Source: Oscillospiraceae bacterium
GTDB lineage: Bacteria; Bacillota; Clostridia; Oscillospirales; Ruminococcaceae
Direction of reading: 5' to 3'
NCBI GenBank assembly: GCA_016297675.1
Contig: JAEDGE010000092.1
Location: 1 to 7,819 of the forward strand
DNA length: 7,819 bases
Under the pieces are notes generated by a model. It was given only the letters and a program-made list of their open reading frames with translations. It was not told where the DNA came from and ran no database searches. The position numbers and the translations under genes are program-made. Positions 1 to 6,605 of this stretch are shown piece by piece. The first letter of the stretch is position 1, and each line of letters opens with the position of its first letter.

Positions 1-9
1 TCTATTATG

Positions 10-38
10 ATCCTATCATATTACAGCAATTTTGTCAA
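10..38 (-). promoter_or_regulatory. Leftward SigA-type promoter for a gene beyond the left edge
   Basis: On the minus strand a perfect -35 box TTGACA (33-38) is followed after 17 bp by TAGGAT (10-15, 4 of 6 matches to TATAAT). Transcription would begin near position 3 and run out of the window. A 6-bp dyad (TATGAT at 6-11, ATCATA at 15-20, 3-bp spacer) overlaps the -10 box and could be an operator or chance in AT-rich DNA. The target gene is not visible. The three other promoters in this window share the TTGACA-17 layout, which supports the call. Confidence 0.5.
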
Positions 39-98
39 TACACTAAAAAATGTAAGGTGATTTCCCAAATAAAAAATAAAGAAGATTCATCTATAAGG

Positions 99-205
99 CT
101 CTATTGCAAAATCTACGATTTTGCAATACCGGCAATCCATTGCCGGTGGTGGCTTTGCAGCTGCTTTTAGCAGCATTGCAAACAACGGTGTTGTTTGCAA
201 TAGAG
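99..205. repeat. Compound palindromic repeat unit (MITE- or REP-like)
   Basis: A 107-bp unit bounded by a perfect 12-bp inverted repeat, CTCTATTGCAAA (99-110) and TTTGCAATAGAG (194-205). Inside are four consecutive hairpins: 103-113/117-127 (11 bp perfect, loop TAC), 128-135/140-147 (8 bp perfect, loop TCCA), 160-165/169-174 (6 bp, loop TTT) and 175-186/190-201 (12 bp perfect, loop GGT). The word ATTGCAAA occurs at 103-110 and 175-182 and its complement TTTGCAAT at 120-127 and 194-201, so either copy can pair with either partner. The unit lies in non-coding DNA between the transpeptidase terminator and the next leftward promoter. No target-site duplication is obvious and no transposase is present. 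It is probably a dispersed non-autonomous repeat, but its copy number cannot be seen here. Confidence 0.75.
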
Positions 206-235
206 GACAGTATATTTTCCATCGTCAAATTTCCA

Positions 236-285
236 TAAGAAAAGCGAGAACAGCGTACATTTCGCATCTGCTCTCGCTCTTTTTT
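236..285 (-). terminator. Rho-independent terminator of the L,D-transpeptidase gene
   Basis: Read on the minus strand, an 11-bp stem AGCGAGAGCAG / CTGTTCTCGCT (268-278 with 243-253) closes completely using one G-U pair and is followed by TTTTCTT. It begins about 30 nt past the transpeptidase stop codon. On the plus strand the G-U becomes an A-C mismatch, although a T run (279-285) follows there too, so it serves mainly the leftward gene and may be weakly bidirectional. Confidence 0.85.
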
Positions 286-308
286 GATTTCACTGCATTT
301 TGTTCTTG

Positions 309-2159
309 TTATGCGATGACAATAACAGGATAGCCAATATCTAAAATATCATATAACTTCGCTGCAGCCTCCAATGGCAGGTTAATACAACCGTGAGAAC
401 CATTGGTCTTATAGATATCCCCACCATATGCACTTCTTGCAAGATCATGGAATCCAATGCCAATTTCCGTAAAGTTCATCCAGTATTCAACTGGCTGCTC
501 ATAGCCCTGCACTTCATAGGTACCAAGCACAACATTCCGCTCCATTGTCCAAACTCGATAAACACCCGGCGGTGTCGCACGCTCTGGATCACTTGCCAAA
601 CCAGTTACACAATCTGTTTCTACTACCAGTTCTCCATCTTTATAGACAAAAACCTTCTGGTTGGTGATATCTACTTCCGCATAAGAATTACCAATATCAT
701 CTGTTCCACGGCAATATGCGGTTCGGCTGTATTCCGGCTCAACGGTGACGGACTCACCGGCAAGGATGTATTCTTCCAGCTTCTCTGCCGTTGCCTCTAC
801 ATCGGTCTTCCAACCATAGATGCCATAATCGCCAAGCGATACTTCAATGGTTCCTTGCAAAGTAGAATGGAATGTTCTCGTATAACCTGGTACATATGTA
901 TCATATTTGGTCAGATTCTCTCTCACCCATGCCTCTATTTTGTTTTTATCCACTTGCAGGTTGCCACCTGTATCTGCTGTAATCCAATCTGCAATGGTGC
1001 TGGTATCCAGCACTTCCTGCCGATCTTCAAAATCATAAGTAATAGTCAGACCAGCAAGAGAATTGCATTCTTCCAAAGCGGTCTGTAAATCCGCAGACTT
1101 GACTTCCGCCTGTAAATAACAGTTAGCATCTTCCATCCGAATGGAATTATTGCCGTTTCGCATCTGCTCCAGTGTATAATTCATCAAAATCGTGGCATCA
1201 ATCATATCACCATTATCTTCCGGCACAATGCTGTAAGTACCATCGGTTCCCTTTTGGATATACGCATCTGTCGGTGGTGTTGTTCCCCAACTGTAAGAAA
1301 GAATTAAGTTGGAAAGACTGGACTCAGAATAAGAATTGATGACAGAAACCTGATAATCTGTCTTATGCAGCAGCTTCGTAAACCAAAGTACATGGCTTTC
1401 GCTAACCACTTCCTGCATAGCATCATCTGGAAGAGAAACCGTAGAACCAAATTCCTGCCCGTCAAAATGCACCTTTTCTCCACTCTTTTTAATAAAGGTA
1501 ATCCCTTGCGTATTTGCATTATTCAGGACAGCCTGTTCTGCATCTGCCACTGTCATGCCGCTCACATCAATATTATTAATATAGGTATTGGGCAGCAGCT
1601 TATTCCGATAGGAGAAATAACCAATCAGGTAGCCGATCATCAGCAATACCACCAACACCAATACAATAATCAGGGCAACTTTTCCGCCGTTCCCAGAAAC
1701 AGCTGTCCCTTGCCGATCATAACGCTGCGGCTGCTTGGACTGACTGGTTCTGCTGTTTCGGTTCGGATAGTTATTTGGTGGCATAGGTGTATTACTGCGG
1801 CGACGTACATACCGCTGTGCTTCTGCAGCCGTTGCAGACGGTGCTTCATCGGTATAAATCCCCTGCGAAGCGGATGCAACCGAAGCTTTAATCTGCCGGA
1901 GCTTTTCTGCCTTTGCTTCTCCAGCCGAACGAGGCATGGACTCTCCAGCATTGCTGTAGCGGTTCCTGCTGGCAGAACTGCGGCTTGTGGACATGTCAGA
2001 AATCCGCTTATGTTCAGATCCCTGCTGCTTTTTCTTTCTGGTTCGCATTTGTCCGCCGTTTAAAGCAGCCTGCATCTGCTGCTGTAGTTGATCTTTGGAG
2101 ATGGATGCGGGTGAATGCCCGCCGTAAGCGGAGCGGGATTCTCTCTGCGTTTCGTTCAA
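309..2159 (-). CDS. Membrane-anchored L,D-transpeptidase (YkuD domain) with peptidoglycan-binding region
   Basis: Product of 616 aa, predicted to form 3-3 type crosslinks in peptidoglycan, or to attach a substrate to it, outside the membrane. Residues 1-158 are a long cytoplasmic tail rich in Ser, Arg, Gln and Asn. Residues 160-183 form one transmembrane helix. Residues about 190-470 resemble the PG_binding_4 region that often accompanies YkuD and VanW proteins (INNIDVSGMT at 194-203). The YkuD domain spans about 492-616 and carries H571 and the SHGCINL motif with catalytic Cys591; the H-to-SHGC spacing fits the family. The start is TTG at 2157-2159: AAGAAAGGA (2169-2177) sits 9 nt upstream, and the next in-frame Met is residue 29, without a comparable site. 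It is transcribed alone from a consensus promoter (2253-2281) and ends at the 243-278 terminator. Enzyme class is sure; physiological role, including any beta-lactam tolerance, is inference. Confidence 0.93.
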   Translation of the reverse strand: MNETQRESRSAYGGHSPASISKDQLQQQMQAALNGGQMRTRKKKQQGSEHKRISDMSTSRSSASRNRYSNAGESMPRSAGEAKAEKLRQIKASVASASQGIYTDEAPSATAAEAQRYVRRRSNTPMPPNNYPNRNSRTSQSKQPQRYDRQGTAVSGNGGKVALIIVLVLVVLLMIGYLIGYFSYRNKLLPNTYINNIDVSGMTVADAEQAVLNNANTQGITFIKKSGEKVHFDGQEFGSTVSLPDDAMQEVVSESHVLWFTKLLHKTDYQVSVINSYSESSLSNLILSYSWGTTPPTDAYIQKGTDGTYSIVPEDNGDMIDATILMNYTLEQMRNGNNSIRMEDANCYLQAEVKSADLQTALEECNSLAGLTITYDFEDRQEVLDTSTIADWITADTGGNLQVDKNKIEAWVRENLTKYDTYVPGYTRTFHSTLQGTIEVSLGDYGIYGWKTDVEATAEKLEEYILAGESVTVEPEYSRTAYCRGTDDIGNSYAEVDITNQKVFVYKDGELVVETDCVTGLASDPERATPPGVYRVWTMERNVVLGTYEVQGYEQPVEYWMNFTEIGIGFHDLARSAYGGDIYKTNGSHGCINLPLEAAAKLYDILDIGYPVIVIA

Positions 2160-2168
2160 TGCAATCGA

Positions 2169-2177
2169 TCCTTTCTT
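2169..2177 (-). promoter_or_regulatory. Ribosome binding site that selects the TTG start of the transpeptidase
   Basis: AAGAAAGGA on the minus strand ends 9 nt before the TTG codon at 2157-2159. No ATG or GTG lies at a usable distance, so this site decides the start. Confidence 0.75.
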
Positions 2178-2252
2178 TATGTATCTGGTTTTTCAAAAAT
2201 CAGAGTTTTCTCATGTGTTTCGTACAAATTCTGACAGGAAATCATCATTTTT

Positions 2253-2281
2253 ATTATATCCGCTTCGAAATTGTTTGTCAA
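2253..2281 (-). promoter_or_regulatory. Perfect-consensus SigA promoter of the transpeptidase gene
   Basis: On the minus strand TTGACA (2276-2281), exactly 17 bp, then TATAAT (2253-2258). Transcription should start near 2246, giving a leader of about 87 nt. A fully consensus housekeeping promoter suggests strong constitutive expression unless a repressor overlaps it. Confidence 0.88.
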
Positions 2282-2563
2282 CAGTTTTCCTTTTAATCTT
2301 GAATCGAAATCCGAATTTGTAAAATTCAAACAAAAAAATCCATTACAAAAATCAGAAAATTATGCACTTTCATTCTTTTTCCGTGAATGCAAAAATCATA
2401 TTTTGTATATATTATGAATATTTATAAAAACAAACAAAAAGTAAAAAAATGTCTGTTTTTAAGCAGATACCTCCCCATTGGAATCGAAATACTCAACAAA
2501 TTTTCTTTTTATTTTTGGTCAAAATGCACAAATCAAGAAAGAAATTTTCAGCATTTTTACAGA
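2282..2563. other. AT-rich divergent intergenic stretch without a recognisable gene
   Basis: This stretch lies between the two divergent promoters and is strongly A/T-rich. I see no convincing coding region or RNA gene. A 10-bp word, GAATCGAAAT, occurs twice in the same orientation (2301-2310 and 2481-2490), and its core TCGAAAT occurs again inside the transpeptidase promoter spacer (2265-2271). These could be regulator sites for one or both divergent genes, but the evidence is only the recurrence. Confidence 0.4.
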
Positions 2564-2592
2564 TTGACAATTTTATAGAAAAGGTGTATTCT
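2564..2592 (+). promoter_or_regulatory. SigA-type promoter of the pectate lyase gene
   Basis: TTGACA (2564-2569), 17 bp, then TATTCT (2587-2592, 4 of 6 matches). Transcription should start near 2599, giving a leader of about 58 nt. A start within 10 nt of the in-frame TTG at 2606 argues against translation beginning there and for the TTG at 2657. Confidence 0.8.
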
Positions 2593-2640
2593 TAAATCAA
2601 ATGGATTGCAGAGATTCTCAGAGTACTGGGACTGCAAAAA

Positions 2641-2647
2641 GAGGAGG
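2641..2647 (+). promoter_or_regulatory. Strong ribosome binding site that selects the TTG start of the pectate lyase
   Basis: GAGGAGG ends 9 nt before TTG at 2657. The first ATG in frame (2666) is 18 nt away, too far for this site. The open frame extends upstream to a TTG at 2606, but that would put this site inside the gene and spoil the signal peptide. Confidence 0.85.
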
Positions 2648-2656
2648 ATATTTATT

Positions 2657-5600
2657 TTGAAACGAATGTTCAGTTTGAAAAAAGGGGTGACCGCAACATT
2701 AATTGCTGCTGTTACCGCTGTGGCAGCACTGCCCTCACAGCTACTTGGCTTTGCTGAAGAGGCTGTACCAGCCACCAGTACAGGCTGGGAAGAGAATCTG
2801 TCTCTGCTGGCTGCAAGCAGTGTTTCTATCACAAAATCTGTAGGATATGCAGAATCCGCCTGTGTGGAATGGCAGCCGGTCAGCGGTGCAGACGGCTACA
2901 ATGTGTATTGTAATGGGGTACAGTTGGACAGCATGCTGATCCGTCAGTACCAGGATGGTCATCTTCGGGCAGATGCCGTTGGTCTGAAGGCTGGCAGTTA
3001 TACACTGAAAGTCGTTCCGGTCAGTGGTTCTACGGAATTGTCCGGTGCAGCAGAAGCGACGGTAACTGTTACAGCACATGACAGAAGTGGCTTTGCTTTT
3101 GTAGACGGTTCTTCTTCCGGTGCGTATAATGACGATGGTACCTTGAAGAGTGATGCAGTAGTATTATATGTAACAGAAGATACAAAAGATACTGTATCTA
3201 TGGATGTTGTAACCAGTTCAAAGGGTGCAACAACACCTTCCACTGGTATTCAAAATATTCTAACCGCTTACCAGAAAGGCTATGAAACCAGACCGCTTTG
3301 TATCAGATGTGTCGGCAATATCACAGATCCGGCAACTTTGATGAGTGGTGACTTGCTGATTAAGGGAAATGGTGCTTCTAAGAGATTGAGCTGCGGCGTT
3401 ACGATTGAAGGAATCGGTGCTGATACAGTATTCAATGGCTTCGGTCTGAGAATTGCCAATGCAAGTAATGTAGAAGTCAGAAACATCGGTTTCATGAACT
3501 GCAACAGCGGTGAAGGCGATGATGTTGGCTTGCAGCAGAACAACGACCATGTATGGGTTCATAACTGTGACTTCTTCTATGGCGATGCCGGTTCCGATGC
3601 GGATCAGGTCAAGGGTGACGGTGCACTGGATACCAAAACCTCCTCTTATATCACCCACTCCTATAACCACTTCTGGGACAACGGAAAATGCAACCTGCAA
3701 GGTATGAAATCAGAAAGCACGGAAAACTACATCACCTATCACCACAACTGGTACGACCACTCTGACTCTCGTCATCCTCGTATCAGAACCTGTACTGTTC
3801 ACATTTATAACAACTACTATGACGGCAATGCAAAATATGGCGTTGGCGTTACCATGGGGGCTTCTGCATTTGTAGAAAGCAACTACTTCCGGAATTGTAA
3901 AAACCCGATGATGAGTTCCGGTCAGGGTACCGATGCACTGGGCGAAGGTACTTTCTCCGGTGAAACCGGCGGTATTATCAAGGCTTACAACAACCACATT
4001 GAAGGAGCTGCCAGCTACATCACCTATGCACAGGACAATACCCAGTTCGATGCTTACGAAGTTTCTTCTCCAACGGAAACCGTTCCGAGCAGTGTAAAAA
4101 CTGTTTCTGGCGGTACCACTTACAACAACTTTGACACGAACAGCAGTTTGATGTACTCTTATACCGCAGAATCTCCGGAAGATGCCATGGCAACTGTAAC
4201 GGCAAAAGCAGGTCGTGCAGACGGTGGCGACTTCCAGTGGAAGTTTGATAATTCTGTAGATGATGCAAGCTATGCTGTTAATGACGGTCTGAAAGCTGCT
4301 TTAGTTGCTTACACTTCTTCCATTGCAACCATTGGAAGCGGTTTCCAGAGTGGCGGTTCTGTTGTAACTACAACTGCTTCTACCACAACGGTTACAACGG
4401 TTACAACCACAAAGGGCGGTACAACAACCACCGTTCCAGTTGGCACAACTACAAAGCCAACACCAGTAGAAGGTGCTCTGTACTGTGCACCGGGTGCAAC
4501 CGGAAGCGGTACCATGGCAGACCCGATGGATATTTATGAAGCAGTTACAAAGGTAGCGGCTGGTCAGACAATCTATCTGCTCGAAGGTACTTACGAGATG
4601 GATGAAATGATTCTGATTGACAGCACGAACTGCGGTACAGAAAATGCCTATAAGACCATGATGGCATATCCGGGTGCAAAGGTCACACTGGATTTCAGTG
4701 CACAAGTTGCAAAAGTAGATTCATCTGCTTCCGATTATATAGAACAGCTGAAATCTCTGCGTGGCATTGTTCTGGATGGCGATTACTGGAAGTTCTATGG
4801 CTTTGAAATCACCAAGGCAGGCGATAACGGAATGCTGTTGTCGGGTAATCATAACCGCATTGAAATGATGGTCTTCAATGACAATCAGGATACCGGTTTA
4901 CAGATTTCTCGTTATAACACCAGTGATGCAACAATTGCAGACTGGCCAAGTTACAACCTGATTCTGAACTGTACTGCTAAGAATAACTGTGATGATGCCA
5001 CTATGGAAAATGCAGACGGTTTTGCTGCAAAGTTGACCTGCGGCGAAGGTAACGTCTTTGACGGCTGTATGTCCTATAACAACAGCGATGACGGTTGGGA
5101 TCTGTTTGCAAAGTCAGAAACGGGTCCGATCGGTATTGTTACCATTCAGAACTGCATTGCTTTCCGGAACGGCTTTACCGAATTTGGCGAAGGCTACGGC
5201 GACTGTGACGGCAACGGCTTTAAGCTGGGTGGCAGCGGCATCGGTTCTCCGCATGTTGTCAAGAACAGTCTGGCATTTGAAAACCTGAACTGTGGCTTTA
5301 CAGATAATAACAACCCGAAGTTAGGAACAATTATTGACTGTACTGCTATGAATAACGGCGGCGGCGGAAACGGCAAGCCGAACTTCTCTTGCTATCGTTG
5401 TACCGATCCGGGTTGTGATTTTGACAACCTGATGTCTTACTATGATTCCTCTGTTTATATTTCTGACAGCAATTTGGCTTTGAAGATTGCCAATGACAAA
5501 TATGTTGGTACTTATGCAAATGGTGTTTACTACAACAGCGGTTATTATCTGGTAGAGCAAGATACGCCGGTTACAAATGGTGCAAAAATTGGTACCAAGT

Positions 5601-6520
5601 TTGATGGTCCAACTGCATCTGACTTTATCTCCATGGCAAAGGCACCGGCACAAGGTGCAGACTTCCATACTGCATGGAGAAACGCAGACGGTTCTCTGAA
5701 TCTGGGTGGACTGTATGAAACCACAACAAATGGCACCTATGCTACCATGGGTTATCATATGTACAATGGTACCAGTCCGATTGTAACAACTACGACCACA
5801 ACAGGCGGCAGCGGCACGGTTACAACTACAACCACGGTAAAGACCACTTCCAGCTCTTCTGTTACACCGTCCGGTGCACAGATTCATAACTTCACAGAAA
5901 ACGGAACCAACAGCACATTCTACACCATCACTGGTAACCTGTCTACCGGTAAAGGCACTGTTACCTATAACGGTCTGACACTGACCCAGTGCCTGAAACT
6001 GGAAAGTGCGACTTCCATCGGCTTCACCAATACAGCAGACGGTACCTTGACACTGGTATTTGTAGAACCAAGTGCAACGATTAAGGTGGATGGTACAAAG
6101 TACACTGCAAGCGGTGACGGCATTATCACAGTTCCTGTTACAGCTGGTACGCACAGCATCCTCAAGGCTGATACCGCAAACCTGTTCTACATGGTTTATG
6201 CAGACGAGGGCGGTACTGTTACGACAACCTCTGCAACAACCGCTACTACAACTGCTACCACAACCAAGTCGGGTACAACCACTACAAAGGGTGGCGAGGA
6301 TAGAATTGCTTATGGTGATACCAATCTGGACGGTGTCGTAGACCTGCGTGATGCTATTTCAATGAACAAGTATTTGGCAGGCTTGATTACTTGGACTTCA
6401 GAAGATCAGGCATATAAGAATGCGGATGTCAATGCAGACGGATCTGTCAAGGAAGATGATGGTACTATTTTGGTTAGCTTTGTTATCAATCTGATTGACG
6501 CACTTCCACAAACTGTTTAA
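2657..6520 (+). CDS. Secreted cellulosomal pectate lyase: FN3-like - PL1 - PL9 - CBM77 - dockerin
   Basis: Product of 1287 aa that should cleave homogalacturonan by calcium-dependent beta-elimination. Signal peptide 1-33 (KRMFSLKK, hydrophobic core, likely cut after GFA). FN3-like domain about 54-140. PL1 beta-helix about 144-565, with WVHNCDFF (from 300), DGALDTK (321-327) and RHPRIR (372-377), the last holding the likely catalytic Arg. Thr-rich linker about 566-605. PL9 about 606-1035: D787, D811, D812 and D815 (NADGFAAK, SDDGWDL) match the Pel9A calcium ligands, and K856 in GNGFKLGG fits the catalytic base. Second Thr linker about 1037-1072. CBM77-like module about 1073-1183, with K1099, K1114 and K1170 matching in spacing the pectate-binding lysines of the founding CBM77 as I recall them. 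Third linker, then a type I dockerin with calcium loops at 1221-1232 and 1257-1268. The dockerin should bind a scaffoldin cohesin. Single-gene unit. Function very likely; exact product pattern unknown. Confidence 0.95.
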   Translation: MKRMFSLKKGVTATLIAAVTAVAALPSQLLGFAEEAVPATSTGWEENLSLLAASSVSITKSVGYAESACVEWQPVSGADGYNVYCNGVQLDSMLIRQYQDGHLRADAVGLKAGSYTLKVVPVSGSTELSGAAEATVTVTAHDRSGFAFVDGSSSGAYNDDGTLKSDAVVLYVTEDTKDTVSMDVVTSSKGATTPSTGIQNILTAYQKGYETRPLCIRCVGNITDPATLMSGDLLIKGNGASKRLSCGVTIEGIGADTVFNGFGLRIANASNVEVRNIGFMNCNSGEGDDVGLQQNNDHVWVHNCDFFYGDAGSDADQVKGDGALDTKTSSYITHSYNHFWDNGKCNLQGMKSESTENYITYHHNWYDHSDSRHPRIRTCTVHIYNNYYDGNAKYGVGVTMGASAFVESNYFRNCKNPMMSSGQGTDALGEGTFSGETGGIIKAYNNHIEGAASYITYAQDNTQFDAYEVSSPTETVPSSVKTVSGGTTYNNFDTNSSLMYSYTAESPEDAMATVTAKAGRADGGDFQWKFDNSVDDASYAVNDGLKAALVAYTSSIATIGSGFQSGGSVVTTTASTTTVTTVTTTKGGTTTTVPVGTTTKPTPVEGALYCAPGATGSGTMADPMDIYEAVTKVAAGQTIYLLEGTYEMDEMILIDSTNCGTENAYKTMMAYPGAKVTLDFSAQVAKVDSSASDYIEQLKSLRGIVLDGDYWKFYGFEITKAGDNGMLLSGNHNRIEMMVFNDNQDTGLQISRYNTSDATIADWPSYNLILNCTAKNNCDDATMENADGFAAKLTCGEGNVFDGCMSYNNSDDGWDLFAKSETGPIGIVTIQNCIAFRNGFTEFGEGYGDCDGNGFKLGGSGIGSPHVVKNSLAFENLNCGFTDNNNPKLGTIIDCTAMNNGGGGNGKPNFSCYRCTDPGCDFDNLMSYYDSSVYISDSNLALKIANDKYVGTYANGVYYNSGYYLVEQDTPVTNGAKIGTKFDGPTASDFISMAKAPAQGADFHTAWRNADGSLNLGGLYETTTNGTYATMGYHMYNGTSPIVTTTTTTGGSGTVTTTTTVKTTSSSSVTPSGAQIHNFTENGTNSTFYTITGNLSTGKGTVTYNGLTLTQCLKLESATSIGFTNTADGTLTLVFVEPSATIKVDGTKYTASGDGIITVPVTAGTHSILKADTANLFYMVYADEGGTVTTTSATTATTTATTTKSGTTTTKGGEDRIAYGDTNLDGVVDLRDAISMNKYLAGLITWTSEDQAYKNADVNADGSVKEDDGTILVSFVINLIDALPQTV
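4355..4462 (+). repeat. Thr-rich linker DNA between PL1 and PL9
   Basis: Low-complexity ACN-rich coding DNA for a Thr/Val linker of about 40 residues. It contains a 9-bp tandem unit, ACAACGGTT, at 4385-4393 and 4394-4402 with a partial third copy. Such linkers in cellulosomal enzymes are flexible and often glycosylated; at DNA level they can slip or recombine. Confidence 0.7.
5782..5860 (+). repeat. Thr-rich linker DNA between PL9 and CBM77
   Basis: Low-complexity ACN-rich DNA encoding two Thr runs, broken by a Gly/Ser stretch and followed by a Ser run. It shares the word ACGGTTACAAC with the first linker, so the two are related in composition and short repeats. Confidence 0.65.
6215..6295 (+). 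repeat. Thr-rich linker DNA between CBM77 and dockerin
   Basis: ACN-rich DNA encoding a Thr/Ala/Ser linker that ends in KGGED just before the dockerin. An ACAAAGGG word is shared with the first linker (near 4409). It separates the dockerin from the pectin-binding module. Confidence 0.65.
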
Positions 6521-6546
6521 TTCACATTTCTAAAATACAACACAAA

Positions 6547-6586
6547 CAAAAAATCCGTTCTGTCCATGTGGCAGAGCGGATTTTTT
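6547..6586 (+). terminator. Rho-independent terminator of the pectate lyase gene, possibly shared with the convergent permease gene
   Basis: ATCCGTTCTG (6553-6562) pairs with CAGAGCGGAT (6572-6581) with one G-U pair on the plus strand. Flanking A and T runs (6547-6552 and 6581-6586) extend the stem and supply a T tract in both directions. It begins about 27 nt after the lyase stop and lies 20 nt beyond the permease stop. On the minus strand the G-U becomes a C-A mismatch, so it should work best for the lyase but can serve both. Confidence 0.9.
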
Positions 6587-6605
6587 CTGATATAGGATTA
6601 AATTG

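Noticed and set aside
97..110. IS6/IS26-type insertion sequence end
   Set aside because: The left end is similar, but the right end lacks the matching GG, there is no transposase and the unit is only about 107 bp; kept as a repeat of unknown class.
393..2063. Long plus-strand open frames (393-1088 and 1365-2063) over the transpeptidase gene
   Set aside because: They lie wholly antisense to a gene with clear YkuD motifs, have Cys- and His-rich implausible translations and no ribosome binding sites.
2469..2476. GGGGAGGT on the minus strand, resembling a strong ribosome binding site
   Set aside because: No ATG, GTG or TTG with an open frame follows at a usable distance.
2387..2578. 63-codon plus-strand open frame in the divergent region
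   Set aside because: Translation is Lys/Phe/Tyr-rich as expected from AT-rich DNA, there is no ribosome binding site, and it runs through the lyase promoter.
2606..2656. N-terminal extension of the pectate lyase from TTG at 2606
   Set aside because: It would begin within about 10 nt of the predicted transcription start, with no ribosome binding site, and would place charged residues ahead of a normal signal peptide.
5321..6154. 277-codon minus-strand open frame inside the pectate lyase gene
   Set aside because: It is antisense to the PL9 and CBM77 coding sequence, its translation is Cys/Arg-rich without family features, and it reflects codon bias of the real gene.
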